A DNA stretch of 64,000 bases. It comes from Lachnospiraceae bacterium. Lineage in GTDB: Bacteria > Bacillota > Clostridia > Lachnospirales > Lachnospiraceae. Below the pieces are notes generated by a model that had not been told where the DNA came from, ran no database searches, and saw only the letters and a program-made list of their open reading frames with translations. Location of the stretch: the NCBI GenBank assembly GCA_017940415.1, contig JAGAYR010000027.1, positions 86,702-150,701 on the forward strand, in the 5' to 3' direction. Each line of letters begins with the position of its first letter. Positions within the stretch are counted from its first letter, which is position 1. Both the position numbers and the translations under genes were made by a program. Shown in pieces: positions 35,650 to 44,402 of this stretch.

Positions 35650-37271
35650 CGATCCTCCGCTTTATCCTGCGATGCGGCCCATGCCCCGAATCCGAGAACA
35701 AGAGCCAGCTGTGATACATTGACCGAAGTCTGAAAACTGAAAATATTATTGATTATATACGCGAGGATGCCCAGTGAGCAAGCAAGTGCAACCGTACTCT
35801 TTTGGCGGAAGCCCTTAAGCATGACGCATATCATCAGTCCGTAAAAAGAAACCGTTCCCGCTATCCCTGTATTGACCAGCATGGTAAGAGGCTCCGAATG
35901 GGAATTGGTAAGTCTTGCCCCGCCGAAATATTCCGTACATTTTGCTGCGGTTTCATGAAGTCTTCCGCTAATCAGGAAGGAATAGAAATTGTCGGGACCT
36001 TTTCCGAAGAGCTTCTCAAAAGGAGTCATTCCCCTAAAGATCTCCATGCCAATACTCAGTGTAGCACCTCTGGAACTTCCCCATCCATAATCAAACCAGA
36101 AGATGGATCCCTCTTTGCCCAGATATCCGACACCGCTCAGTGTATTTGCAATGATAAGGAGTACGAATATAACGGAAGCTACAAGGGTCAGACAGGTCAG
36201 TATGATTCCCGGATTAAAATCCACGGATCGTTTTCCCTTTTTGATAAGTACATCCGTGATCAGATATAAGCCCAGACTCACTATAAGAAGAGCCGCCGTG
36301 AAGGCCGGTTTTTCAAGCATTCTTCCCGGAAGATCATTGGTTCTGCTGATCCCGCCGGATGTGATATAGATTGCATGCGCCAGTGCACATGTCATGCATA
36401 TGATAAACAAAGCCCAAACCCTGCGAAGAGATTTCAGATCTCCGCCCGATATGATCATAAGCGAAAGCATGGCAGCCCAAAAAGCCGGATACGCCGATGC
36501 CGATCCCTGTGCAAACATCATGTAGAATACCGAGATCAGATAAATCACAATTACAGCAGAATATATCTTTTCCCTGCGGTGTTTTCCTTCTTTTCCGAGG
36601 AAGAATGCGGATACTCCGGTAAACATCACGGTCATCAGATATCCGCAGAACCAGTTGGAATTACCTATTGTGGATACTCTGGACGTATCCCAGCCTTCCG
36701 CGTTAATGATATTTCCGAAGAAGTCCATTAAGATACCGATAAGACAAATCGCAAATGATGCTGCCATGATAACCTGACAGAAATAATTCTTTACTTTTCC
36801 CAGCCTCGGAATGACCAGAACGCCGATTCCTATGGAGAGATATGCGATTGTTCCGGTATACCATCCTCTTTCCCCGTACAGGGCAATCTGTTTCTCATCG
36901 GAAAGAGCAAATGATATGAGAACACATATAATAAAGATCGCTGCCCATATATCGGTACGGTACACCTTGGGCTTTTTAACGGTGGCTTTGGCAGATTTTT
37001 TTAAGATAAAACAAAGAATATACAGAGCAATCGCCGGCAGCAGTACTATACCGCACAGCTTCAATTCTCCTATCCAGAACTTTCCCTTGTCTGTTCCGAG
37101 AGTGTCATATCCAGGAAGATATAAAGGCAGGATCACTCCCACCGCCACCGTATAAAAAAAGACTGCAAAGTAAAGGAGAATATCCGCCGCATATTTCAAG
37201 ATGCCGGCTGCTCCTTTTACATTTGCATCTTTTTCGATTCCGGTTATTTTTTTGATAACGTTAAAGATCAT
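35646..37271 (-). CDS. O-antigen ligase/polymerase-like membrane protein
   Basis: 541 residues from the ATG at 37271; the open frame extends 32 codons further into the pseudouridine synthase gene but with an unlikely N-terminus. About 12 membrane helices are visible. The large loop near residues 410-490 has the Wzy_C/ligase-like features GSSRGATLSIGMEIFRGM, FGKGPDNFYSFL and LTNSHSEPLTMLVNTG, where the NSHSEPL segment corresponds to the conserved HNxxL-type loop. Such proteins join or polymerise glycans on lipid carriers. The glycan is unknown. It overlaps the pseudouridine synthase gene by 11 nt. Confidence 0.82.
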   Translation of the reverse strand: MIFNVIKKITGIEKDANVKGAAGILKYAADILLYFAVFFYTVAVGVILPLYLPGYDTLGTDKGKFWIGELKLCGIVLLPAIALYILCFILKKSAKATVKKPKVYRTDIWAAIFIICVLISFALSDEKQIALYGERGWYTGTIAYLSIGIGVLVIPRLGKVKNYFCQVIMAASFAICLIGILMDFFGNIINAEGWDTSRVSTIGNSNWFCGYLMTVMFTGVSAFFLGKEGKHRREKIYSAVIVIYLISVFYMMFAQGSASAYPAFWAAMLSLMIISGGDLKSLRRVWALFIICMTCALAHAIYITSGGISRTNDLPGRMLEKPAFTAALLIVSLGLYLITDVLIKKGKRSVDFNPGIILTCLTLVASVIFVLLIIANTLSGVGYLGKEGSIFWFDYGWGSSRGATLSIGMEIFRGMTPFEKLFGKGPDNFYSFLISGRLHETAAKCTEYFGGARLTNSHSEPLTMLVNTGIAGTVSFYGLMICVMLKGFRQKSTVALACSLGILAYIINNIFSFQTSVNVSQLALVLGFGAWAASQDKAEDR

Positions 37272-37923
37272 AAATTTCAAATGCTTTGTTTTGCGAGCGG
37301 GTATCAAACTTTCGTATCTTGCCCGAAGAAACATCAAAGTACTCCAGATGGTCTGCGCACAGGGCAACCGTCTTTACGCCAGCCTGCGCAGATTTTTCCT
37401 TGCTCTCATCACTTCCGTATTTCAGATCTCCCAGAATGGGAAATCCCAGGTGTGAAAGCTGAGCCCTGATCTGATGGAAGCGCCCTGTTCCTATCTTCAC
37501 ATTAAGAAGAGTTGTTCCGTCCTTTGAAGCAAGAGGTTCATAGGAAAGCTCCGCTCTCTTAAAATCTTCTCCCTCTCCTATCTCACATTCTGAAGAAGCA
37601 TTCTTTCTCATGTAACATACGTCGGTTCCGCTTTCCCTAACCTCTCCCGACACAACCGCTTTGTAGGACTTTTTGAGCTTTCCGCTTTGAAGCTGCTCAC
37701 TCAAAGCTGCTGCAGTCTTTTTGTTTTTTGCAAAAACAAGAAGACCTTCAACAGGCTGATCCAGTCTGTGGATCACTCCCAGATAACCGCCCTTAAGATG
37801 ATTCTTAAGCTTGCTGCATACATCTTCCTCGGATGCCCTTGCGGTCTGTACACTTAGTCCCGCCGGCTTATATATGACAATGCAGCCTTCGTCTTCATAT
37901 ATTATTTTTATGTCAGGTTTCAT
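37261..37923 (-). CDS. RluA-family pseudouridine synthase
   Basis: 220 residues, catalytic domain only with no S4 domain. The motif GVIHRLDQPVEGLLVFAKN contains the catalytic Asp (HRLD), and the downstream KSYKAVVSG and GRFHQIRAQLSHLGFPILGDLKYG segments match the RluA fold. The position after HRLD usually occupied by Ser-Gly is V-E-G here. It turns uridine into pseudouridine in rRNA or tRNA; the target is not predictable. It overlaps the RsmF-like gene by 4 nt (ATGA). Confidence 0.9.
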   Translation of the reverse strand: MKPDIKIIYEDEGCIVIYKPAGLSVQTARASEEDVCSKLKNHLKGGYLGVIHRLDQPVEGLLVFAKNKKTAAALSEQLQSGKLKKSYKAVVSGEVRESGTDVCYMRKNASSECEIGEGEDFKRAELSYEPLASKDGTTLLNVKIGTGRFHQIRAQLSHLGFPILGDLKYGSDESKEKSAQAGVKTVALCADHLEYFDVSSGKIRKFDTRSQNKAFEIYDL

Positions 37924-39332
37924 CCGACGATCCTCAATCCCTTGGGATAATGATTTTTTACTCTTCCTCCGGATGCTTTACCCCATCCGAGAGAATATCC
38001 GCACACTCCCACAAGGCACCATCCGCTTCCTTCACCCTCAAGCGTCATGCCACGGACATAGGACTCCGCAGTATCTTCATCCGTATCGATAAACTGCTTT
38101 ACATCATCTTTGCCCAAAGTAAGAGCAAGAGCATGGGCTGGCTCAAATCTGTCCTTTTTAAAAGTTCCTATGCATAATCCGCATCTTAAAACCTTTAATC
38201 CGGAAAGTGAGGGTGTATCTTCCGGCATGATATACAGATTATCTCCGAAAAGCCTGAACCTTTCTTTGGCATCGAGTATTTTTTTAGCCGCTTCGGCAGT
38301 AAGAGTCTCCTTAAGAAAATTCTCAAGAGGTTTCAGATCTTTTATTTTCGAACAGTTTTCAAATCCTCCGAAGGGAAATGCATTTTCGGAATCACCCTCT
38401 TTGGACATAAGGGCGGAAAACTGTCCCTCTCCTTTAAAACCGGGAGGCATTAGTCTGACGGCCTTTTCACAAGGATTCACTCCGTCTGCGCTTCCTACGG
38501 TACTTTCTTTGATGTAAGAAATGTCTTCAAGCTTCATATCAGGATGGGAAAGAATAAGATCAATTACCCTGTCCTCGTTTTCACTCTTCTCAAACGTACA
38601 TGTGGAATAAAGAAGTATCCCTCCGGGCTTAAGCATTCTGTATGCATTCTCGAGGATCTCTTTTTGCCTCTGCACGCATACGGCAACATTTTCCGTGCTC
38701 CACTGGGCGATCGCTTCCGGATCTTTTCTGAACATTCCCTCACCGGAACAGGGAGCATCAACAACCACCGCATCAAAGTATCCTTCGAATCTGTCTGCAA
38801 GTTTGTCCGTGGTCTCATTCAGTACTATGGCATTGGCAATTCCCATTCTCTCGATATTGCCTGCAAGCACTTCGGCTCTTGATCTGTTTATCTCGTTGGA
38901 TACCAGAAGCCCTTTTCCTGCCATTGCTCCGGCAATCTGTGTTGACTTTCCTCCGGGAGAAGCACACAGATCAATTGCCTTAAGACCGTTTTCACAGACG
39001 TTTAACTTACGGAAAAGATCACTGCCGGTAAGCACTGCACCCGGAACCATAGCCCCGGGATCCTGAATATAATAAACTCCGGCATCGTGAAAAGGCCTTC
39101 TGCCGGGTGTCTTTTCGGGATCAAAATAATATCCGCTTTCTTCAAAGGGAATCTTTTCAAGACAAAAAAGAGTCTTAACATCCGCCGCATCCTCCGACTG
39201 TTTTTTCAGAGGATTTATCCTGAGAGCCTGAACGGATTCTTCGGAATATGAATTCTCAAGGAGCAGATATTTTTCTTCTCCCAATAACTCTTTCATATTC
39301 TTGATGAATTCTTCAGGCAAACAATTACTCAT
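37920..39332 (-). CDS. rRNA (cytosine-C5) methyltransferase, RsmF/RsmB-NOP type
   Basis: 470 residues. SAM motif I KAIDLCASPGGKSTQIAGAM, then NEINRSRAEVLAGNIERMG, motif IV VVDAPCSGEGMFRKDP with its Cys, and motif VI YSTCTFEKSENEDRV with the catalytic Cys. The C-terminal 150 residues carry RNA-binding additions ending GWGKASGGRVKNHYPKGLRIVG, as in RsmF-like proteins of Firmicutes. It methylates a cytosine in 16S rRNA or tRNA. The SD is poor: AAGGAAAT 12 nt upstream. Confidence 0.92.
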   Translation of the reverse strand: MSNCLPEEFIKNMKELLGEEKYLLLENSYSEESVQALRINPLKKQSEDAADVKTLFCLEKIPFEESGYYFDPEKTPGRRPFHDAGVYYIQDPGAMVPGAVLTGSDLFRKLNVCENGLKAIDLCASPGGKSTQIAGAMAGKGLLVSNEINRSRAEVLAGNIERMGIANAIVLNETTDKLADRFEGYFDAVVVDAPCSGEGMFRKDPEAIAQWSTENVAVCVQRQKEILENAYRMLKPGGILLYSTCTFEKSENEDRVIDLILSHPDMKLEDISYIKESTVGSADGVNPCEKAVRLMPPGFKGEGQFSALMSKEGDSENAFPFGGFENCSKIKDLKPLENFLKETLTAEAAKKILDAKERFRLFGDNLYIMPEDTPSLSGLKVLRCGLCIGTFKKDRFEPAHALALTLGKDDVKQFIDTDEDTAESYVRGMTLEGEGSGWCLVGVCGYSLGWGKASGGRVKNHYPKGLRIVG

Positions 39333-39334
39333 TC

Positions 39335-40168
39335 TTAAAAATATTTCCTTATTTCTTCAAGCAGTTTTCTATCCGATTCCGTGTTTTCGCTTAATATATC
39401 CCCGGTACATTCCGGATCGGTCTCCGAGATGCCGCCGCATATATCGGCACCCGTAAGATTCTTTCCGGCTACGCACAAATGTATCAGTTCGATCAGTTCA
39501 GCCATTGAAAGATTTCCCTGATCCCAGTTGGTGACACATTCTTCCATATCCAGAATGTCTTTATCAACAGACAGATAAACGGGATGGTCTCCGCTTTCAA
39601 AGCCCTTTCCCCGATATACTCTTCCGGAGACGGTTTTACCCATCAGGGTCACATCACATTTTTCGCCCTCTGCTTCGAAAGATCCGGGACCGTAAACATA
39701 TAGAGAACTCAGGTTTTCATCCTTTTCAAGAACGTCCAGCGCCCAGCTTCCGCAGCTGAGTATCTCTCCGAGTCCGGCTCTTTGCATATCGTTATGATTG
39801 TCCAGCAGATACAGATCGTATTTTCTGTCAATAAACGATGTAAAGATACGGGACATGTAGTGATAATTTCCCGTATCGATAAAATGTATACCCGTTTCGG
39901 CTGCCGGATAAGACTTTAGTCTGTTTCTTATCTCTTCATATGCTTCATCATCGCAATACATATTTCTGCCGGGAATATCTTTGCAGGATATTCTGATGAC
40001 TTCATCGCTTTCTGAAACCCCGAGCCTTCCGGGCATATCATCAGGATAAGTTTCACTTAAATCTGTAATGATTATTCTGATATCTCTTTCCTCCGTTTTT
40101 TCCTGCGGGTGAAAATAAGGATTACCGACTCTATGGATATCAGACTTATGATTTCGGCAAATCTCCAT
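39335..40168 (-). CDS. Arginase-family (ureohydrolase-like) protein; start uncertain
   Basis: The frame gives up to 277 residues. Metal ligands of the arginase fold are seen in YLLDNHNDMQ (DxHxD-like) and YLSVDKDILDMEECVTNWDQG (DxD plus the TNWDQG signature). The family includes agmatinase and formiminoglutamase, but this short version likely has another substrate. The only ATG of the long frame, at 40168, lies 97 nt inside the upstream gene; the conserved-looking strand RIIITDLSE starts much later, near 40075, where GGAGG sits 8 nt before an in-frame ATC (40081) and no ATG, GTG or TTG follows until the Met codon at residue about 45. The start is therefore unresolved. Confidence 0.75.
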   Translation of the reverse strand: MEICRNHKSDIHRVGNPYFHPQEKTEERDIRIIITDLSETYPDDMPGRLGVSESDEVIRISCKDIPGRNMYCDDEAYEEIRNRLKSYPAAETGIHFIDTGNYHYMSRIFTSFIDRKYDLYLLDNHNDMQRAGLGEILSCGSWALDVLEKDENLSSLYVYGPGSFEAEGEKCDVTLMGKTVSGRVYRGKGFESGDHPVYLSVDKDILDMEECVTNWDQGNLSMAELIELIHLCVAGKNLTGADICGGISETDPECTGDILSENTESDRKLLEEIRKYF

Positions 40169-41850
40169 GCGGCCGGTTCCCTGAATCCCATCTTTAATTC
40201 TCCGGAAAATCCCTGAGGTATCAAAACCCTGATCCGCCCGTCGGATGACTGCAGAGTATCAAGTTTCTTTCCGTCTCCGCTCACCGTCACATATCCCTTG
40301 TAATATACGACGGGGAAGGTAAGACTTGCGTCTTCGGATGCTCCGCTTACGCTCACCAGCCAGTCACCGCCGTTTCTCGCATATGAATCAACCATGCAAT
40401 TAACGGCTTCCGGATATTCCGCATATTCCGCTTCTCTGTTCCATGAAACGGGGAAGTACAATTCATCGCTTACTATTCCGATGTCTTCGCCTCTGACTAT
40501 GGTTGCATGACCGTTCTCGGAGATTGCGCGCTTTTGCAAAATAACTCCGGGCAGCACGGCAAGGATCAGAAGCATGACAATAAATACCAATGACAGCTTA
40601 GGAGATGCCTCTTTGATATCCCTTATGAGATAAGCTCCGAGAACGCAGGCGCAGACCGTAGCAGGCCCTATATATCTCCAGGAAAACTGGATACTGCAAA
40701 ATACGGATCTTAATACACCTCCGTTTTGCTCTATATAAGTCCAGGGGAAATACTTGCTTGATATGAAAAGAGAAAGACCGGTGACGACAAAAAGTATAAG
40801 CTCCGCAGATATAGAAGCAGGAATATTTTTATCACCGTCTTGGGATTTTCTGCCGCCTGCCATAAGCAACATAGTTCTTACAAACCATGCGGCAAGGATT
40901 GCGGTAACGGCAGGTCCGACGGCAGTGGGCATCCTGTTGTCATATGCTATGCCCGATCCGCTTCCGGAAGGTATGATCTCAAGAAGATCCCTCCATCCCG
41001 GATAAAATCCTCTCATGATATTCGACGATTCACTGACAAGATATCTGTCCGACATCATATAATCCGCCATGGGATACATCACATATGCCGTCAGTCCAAG
41101 GAAAATCAAAACCGACAGCATAAGAGTTAATATCACATTCTTTTTAAATGTCTTTTTGAAAAGAATGAGGGCACACACCGCCAAAAATCCCGCAGCCATC
41201 ATAGTGGTCAGCACATGGGAAACGGCAAGCAGTGCCATTGATATGCCAAGGAGTGCGGAATTTTTAAGCACTTCCGTAAAACCGTCTTTTTTCTTTCCCC
41301 TGTAGATACGGATAAAACAGCAGATAACAAGAGGAAGAAATGCCATAGCCGTATATTCTCCGGCCGCATCCCTTATATAAACATCCGTCAGTCTGTACAC
41401 GGAGAGCAGATAGATAAAGCTTATAACCGCGGAAATGATCTTCTCGCCTTTAAGTATTTCCTTAACCGACAGGTATGTAACTATTCCCGTAACCGAATTT
41501 ACCATGATCACATAAATGTCATATGCGATACCCAGCGGGACAGATACATTTACAAGAAATGCAGGAAAGTATAAGAAAAAATCGGGATAAAAAACAGGCA
41601 TCGCATATCCGGTGCCCTGATTCATAACAAAATATATCCTGGCGGGGAAATAACCTGACTTAAGAGTCTGCGCAAGAGCTGCCAGCCTTCGAAGATGGAA
41701 CAGTTTATCATGATACTCCGGAAGAATATCCGAACCGAATATGGCAGTCAGACATGAAAGCAGGATTCCGGTAATGACGATGATAAACGCACATACCGAA
41801 CCGGATCTGTTTTCCCCTGCTGTTTTTCTGTCAGCACCGGTATCAGTCAC
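40072..41850 (-). CDS. Large polytopic membrane protein, PTPS-related/GT-C type
   Basis: 592 residues with about 12 membrane helices. The first exoplasmic loop SDILPEYHDKLFHLRRLAAL and the following YFPARIYFVMNQGTGYAMPVFYPDFFLYFPA match the 6-pyruvoyl-tetrahydropterin-synthase-related membrane domain (PF10131), which has the topology of GT-C glycosyltransferases. The last third includes an exoplasmic beta-rich domain (DELYFPVSWNREAEYAEYPEA, YYKGYVTVSGDGKKLD) before a C-terminal helix and a basic tail. It probably adds sugars to an envelope polymer. Start overlaps the DUF6020 gene by 4 nt. Confidence 0.78.
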   Translation of the reverse strand: MTDTGADRKTAGENRSGSVCAFIIVITGILLSCLTAIFGSDILPEYHDKLFHLRRLAALAQTLKSGYFPARIYFVMNQGTGYAMPVFYPDFFLYFPAFLVNVSVPLGIAYDIYVIMVNSVTGIVTYLSVKEILKGEKIISAVISFIYLLSVYRLTDVYIRDAAGEYTAMAFLPLVICCFIRIYRGKKKDGFTEVLKNSALLGISMALLAVSHVLTTMMAAGFLAVCALILFKKTFKKNVILTLMLSVLIFLGLTAYVMYPMADYMMSDRYLVSESSNIMRGFYPGWRDLLEIIPSGSGSGIAYDNRMPTAVGPAVTAILAAWFVRTMLLMAGGRKSQDGDKNIPASISAELILFVVTGLSLFISSKYFPWTYIEQNGGVLRSVFCSIQFSWRYIGPATVCACVLGAYLIRDIKEASPKLSLVFIVMLLILAVLPGVILQKRAISENGHATIVRGEDIGIVSDELYFPVSWNREAEYAEYPEAVNCMVDSYARNGGDWLVSVSGASEDASLTFPVVYYKGYVTVSGDGKKLDTLQSSDGRIRVLIPQGFSGELKMGFREPAAWRFAEIISLISIESVILIFTRRKKRRKEISE

Positions 41851-43700
41851 TTAACTTCCTCCGTATCTTTTACAGCGTTCTTTTTTTCCGACAATACAAA
41901 TGCCATCATAACCGGAAGCGAAACGATGAAGGGATAAACATATCTGAAGTTGACCGTAGGTCCCAGCAGCATTGTAAAGAAATAAAACAAAGGATATGAA
42001 AATACTGCCATCGAATATCTGCTGCGCTTGTAAATTGCCGCAAAGATGGCAAGTATAAAGAGCCACATGTAGAATGCGGGTCGCATCAGATATGATACGA
42101 GCGGCCAGTTATAATATGAATTTCCGTTTACGATCTCGGAGTACATCTTCTCCACTCCGGGAAGATAGGAATGAGATGCTATTCCGTCGGGAACAACATC
42201 GTTGTAGGCTACGTTAAAGGTATAAAGCAGTCCCATGTCGGAATCCGCACCGTACCCAAGCATCTCGCAATGACTCTTGTCATCGATGAACCAGTAACCC
42301 AGAGTAAGTCCAAGGAATGCATCGAGATAATCATTGGGATATGCTTTTCCGAGTATCACATAATCTTTTAAAAGTGCTTTGTAATCACCGGTCCATGCCT
42401 CTTCATTGTAAAGAGATACCTGACCCTTGGGGCCGTCGGCGATATAAGGATTGTAATCTCCCCATATGAAATCGGTGATGTACTTCATGAGGATTGTATA
42501 TTGTTCTTCGGTCAGATTCTCTCTCTGATATTTGATGACTCTGGTCATCTGAGTAATGGGAACACTGAACATCTCCGTCTTGGAACCGGGGATTGCATTC
42601 ATCGTGGTTCTGATGAGAGTTTTACTGCCAAGTCCCGAGACGATCGTAACAAGGACCATGAGGGACATAAGAAGTTTTTTCTTCAGTCCTTTTTCGATGA
42701 GCAAAAATGCGGGGATCAGAAAGATCATTGCGTAGGGGGCGTTATTCCTGAACAGAATATTTACAATTCCGCAGATGAAAAAGAGTACACATGTAATACC
42801 GCGTGCTCCGTCCTTCATTTTGCACACAAGCAGGATCACGAATGCGAAGAACGCGGAGAAGATGATGTCCTTGGTCATGCTTATGGCAAGAACGGGATTA
42901 AAAGGAAGAAGGGCGAAAAGAACAAGCCAGAATATGGCAGGCTTCTTTCCGGTCTTCTTATATACGTAAACAATACCCGCAGAGATCGATGATGAAAGGA
43001 TCAGGCTCTGGAAGAAAGCAAGCACTGCCATTCCCTTTGCAAGATCTCCCATCTTCAGTCCCAGCAGATATGCCATTCTGATGAGGAAAGTATGAGACAG
43101 AGGCTGATATTCGAAAAACCAGATATAACCTCTTACGGCTTCGCCGAACTGTCTGTGGAAATCATAGCTCATTATAGCGGGATAATAAGCGAGAAATGCA
43201 GGAAGCCAGAAAAGCTGGAGAACGATCAGACAGATGAAAAATGCCTTCAGGGGCTTTATCTTATTTTCCTCTTTCTTGGAAAGAGAAGGATACAGCCCTT
43301 CAACAAATCTGAATACCCTGTATGTTGCGGGAAGGAAAAGTGCAGAGAGCAAAGCTCCGGTAATAAAGATAATAAACTTCCCCTTAAGTCCCGGTAATGT
43401 CATCTCCGTACGGGCAAACTGATATCCCGCATCCGTGGCGATCCCGAAAAGAGTTCCGAATATGAGAGCGTACTTTGCAATCCTGCGGGAAACCTTACCG
43501 TCCTTAAGTATCAGATTATAAAGATCCTTTTCCGTAACAAACAGAAAAACAAGGATAAGAGGCGAATAAAGAGACCAAAACAGATCCGGCATATATCCGG
43601 AATCTTTCATGAGAATGCACAGTCCGGAAAATCCGGCTGCAGTCAGTATCAGCACAGACAATAGATCTGTTCTTTTTTCAAATTTCAAATTCAGACGCAT
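41847..43700 (-). CDS. DUF6020-type polytopic membrane protein
   Basis: 617 residues with about 13 membrane helices. The loop AFLAYYPAIMSYDFHRQFGEAV followed by FEYQPLSHTFLIRM is the mark of this Lachnospiraceae-rich family (DUF6020), whose topology resembles membrane glycosyltransferases. No function is proven. No SD precedes the ATG; instead a perfect extended -10 (TGC-TATAAT) lies 6 nt before it, so the mRNA may begin at the start codon. It is followed by the PTPS-related gene in the same transcript. Confidence 0.78.
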   Translation of the reverse strand: MRLNLKFEKRTDLLSVLILTAAGFSGLCILMKDSGYMPDLFWSLYSPLILVFLFVTEKDLYNLILKDGKVSRRIAKYALIFGTLFGIATDAGYQFARTEMTLPGLKGKFIIFITGALLSALFLPATYRVFRFVEGLYPSLSKKEENKIKPLKAFFICLIVLQLFWLPAFLAYYPAIMSYDFHRQFGEAVRGYIWFFEYQPLSHTFLIRMAYLLGLKMGDLAKGMAVLAFFQSLILSSSISAGIVYVYKKTGKKPAIFWLVLFALLPFNPVLAISMTKDIIFSAFFAFVILLVCKMKDGARGITCVLFFICGIVNILFRNNAPYAMIFLIPAFLLIEKGLKKKLLMSLMVLVTIVSGLGSKTLIRTTMNAIPGSKTEMFSVPITQMTRVIKYQRENLTEEQYTILMKYITDFIWGDYNPYIADGPKGQVSLYNEEAWTGDYKALLKDYVILGKAYPNDYLDAFLGLTLGYWFIDDKSHCEMLGYGADSDMGLLYTFNVAYNDVVPDGIASHSYLPGVEKMYSEIVNGNSYYNWPLVSYLMRPAFYMWLFILAIFAAIYKRSRYSMAVFSYPLFYFFTMLLGPTVNFRYVYPFIVSLPVMMAFVLSEKKNAVKDTEEVK

Positions 43701-43706
43701 AGAGAA

Positions 43707-43715
43707 ATTATAGCA
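43707..43715 (-). promoter_or_regulatory. Extended -10 promoter abutting DUF6020 gene
   Basis: Minus strand TGC-TATAAT (TATAAT at 43707-43712), ending 6 nt before the ATG at 43700. A matching -35 is not clear. Transcription would start at or within one base of the start codon. Confidence 0.55.
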
Positions 43716-43730
43716 TACAAGGCAATGTAA

Positions 43731-44396
43731 TTATATATGATAGGTGGACAGCACCATTATCAGGCGCCATACACTGCACAGGCAAAAAACGGTTCCGGGA
43801 AGGAATCTGTTTAAGAAGTAATTCTTTTCGTCTTTTCCGGAAGTGCAAAAGCCCAGATAAGGAATCAGTGCGGTATATCCCGCCAGAAATCTTGTAAGTT
43901 CCGATACAGACGGCAGACAGATCCCCGCGATCAAAAGAACTGCGGATGTGATAAAGCATGAAACCTGCCTCGGAGCAGATACCAGTATGGACAAAGCAAC
44001 CGTCAGGAATATTCCCGGGAGATATGAAAGAAGAGCATACATAGCATCCCATCTTTCAACGGTTCCGCCGGTAAAAAGAGAAAGTAATCTGTCCGGCCTG
44101 ATATATACGTTAAGCGCACAATTACCCATAAAAAACAAAACCGCATCGACGGGTTTTCCTTTAAGGATAAATACCGGTATCAGGGTAAATGCGAAAACCG
44201 CAAGGATCAGTACGGCATCCACCAGAAGGTCCCAGAAAGTCCTGCCCGGTACATTAAGCTTAAGCAGAAACCAGTATCCCGTTCCGGTTGCGGTATTGGT
44301 ATCATGTATTGCCAGGACAACCATTGCAAACACAAGCAACGCTTCGGCAAACACCAAAATATCCGTATTCTTTTTGGATGATAAGAATTTATCCAT
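43731..44396 (-). CDS. Polytopic membrane protein, unknown
   Basis: 221 residues with six or seven predicted membrane helices (ILVFAEALLVFAMVVLAI, LVDAVLILAVFAFTLIPVFIL, LPGIFLTVALSILVSA, CFITSAVLLIAGICL). No motif that I recognise. It starts 6 nt after the DUF6056-type gene, so the two are one operon; the N-terminal half of a DUF6056 protein has similar topology, so it might be a shortened relative. A weak SD AGGGAATA precedes the ATG. Confidence 0.65.
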   Translation of the reverse strand: MDKFLSSKKNTDILVFAEALLVFAMVVLAIHDTNTATGTGYWFLLKLNVPGRTFWDLLVDAVLILAVFAFTLIPVFILKGKPVDAVLFFMGNCALNVYIRPDRLLSLFTGGTVERWDAMYALLSYLPGIFLTVALSILVSAPRQVSCFITSAVLLIAGICLPSVSELTRFLAGYTALIPYLGFCTSGKDEKNYFLNRFLPGTVFCLCSVWRLIMVLSTYHI

Positions 44397-44402
44397 TATT
44401 CC

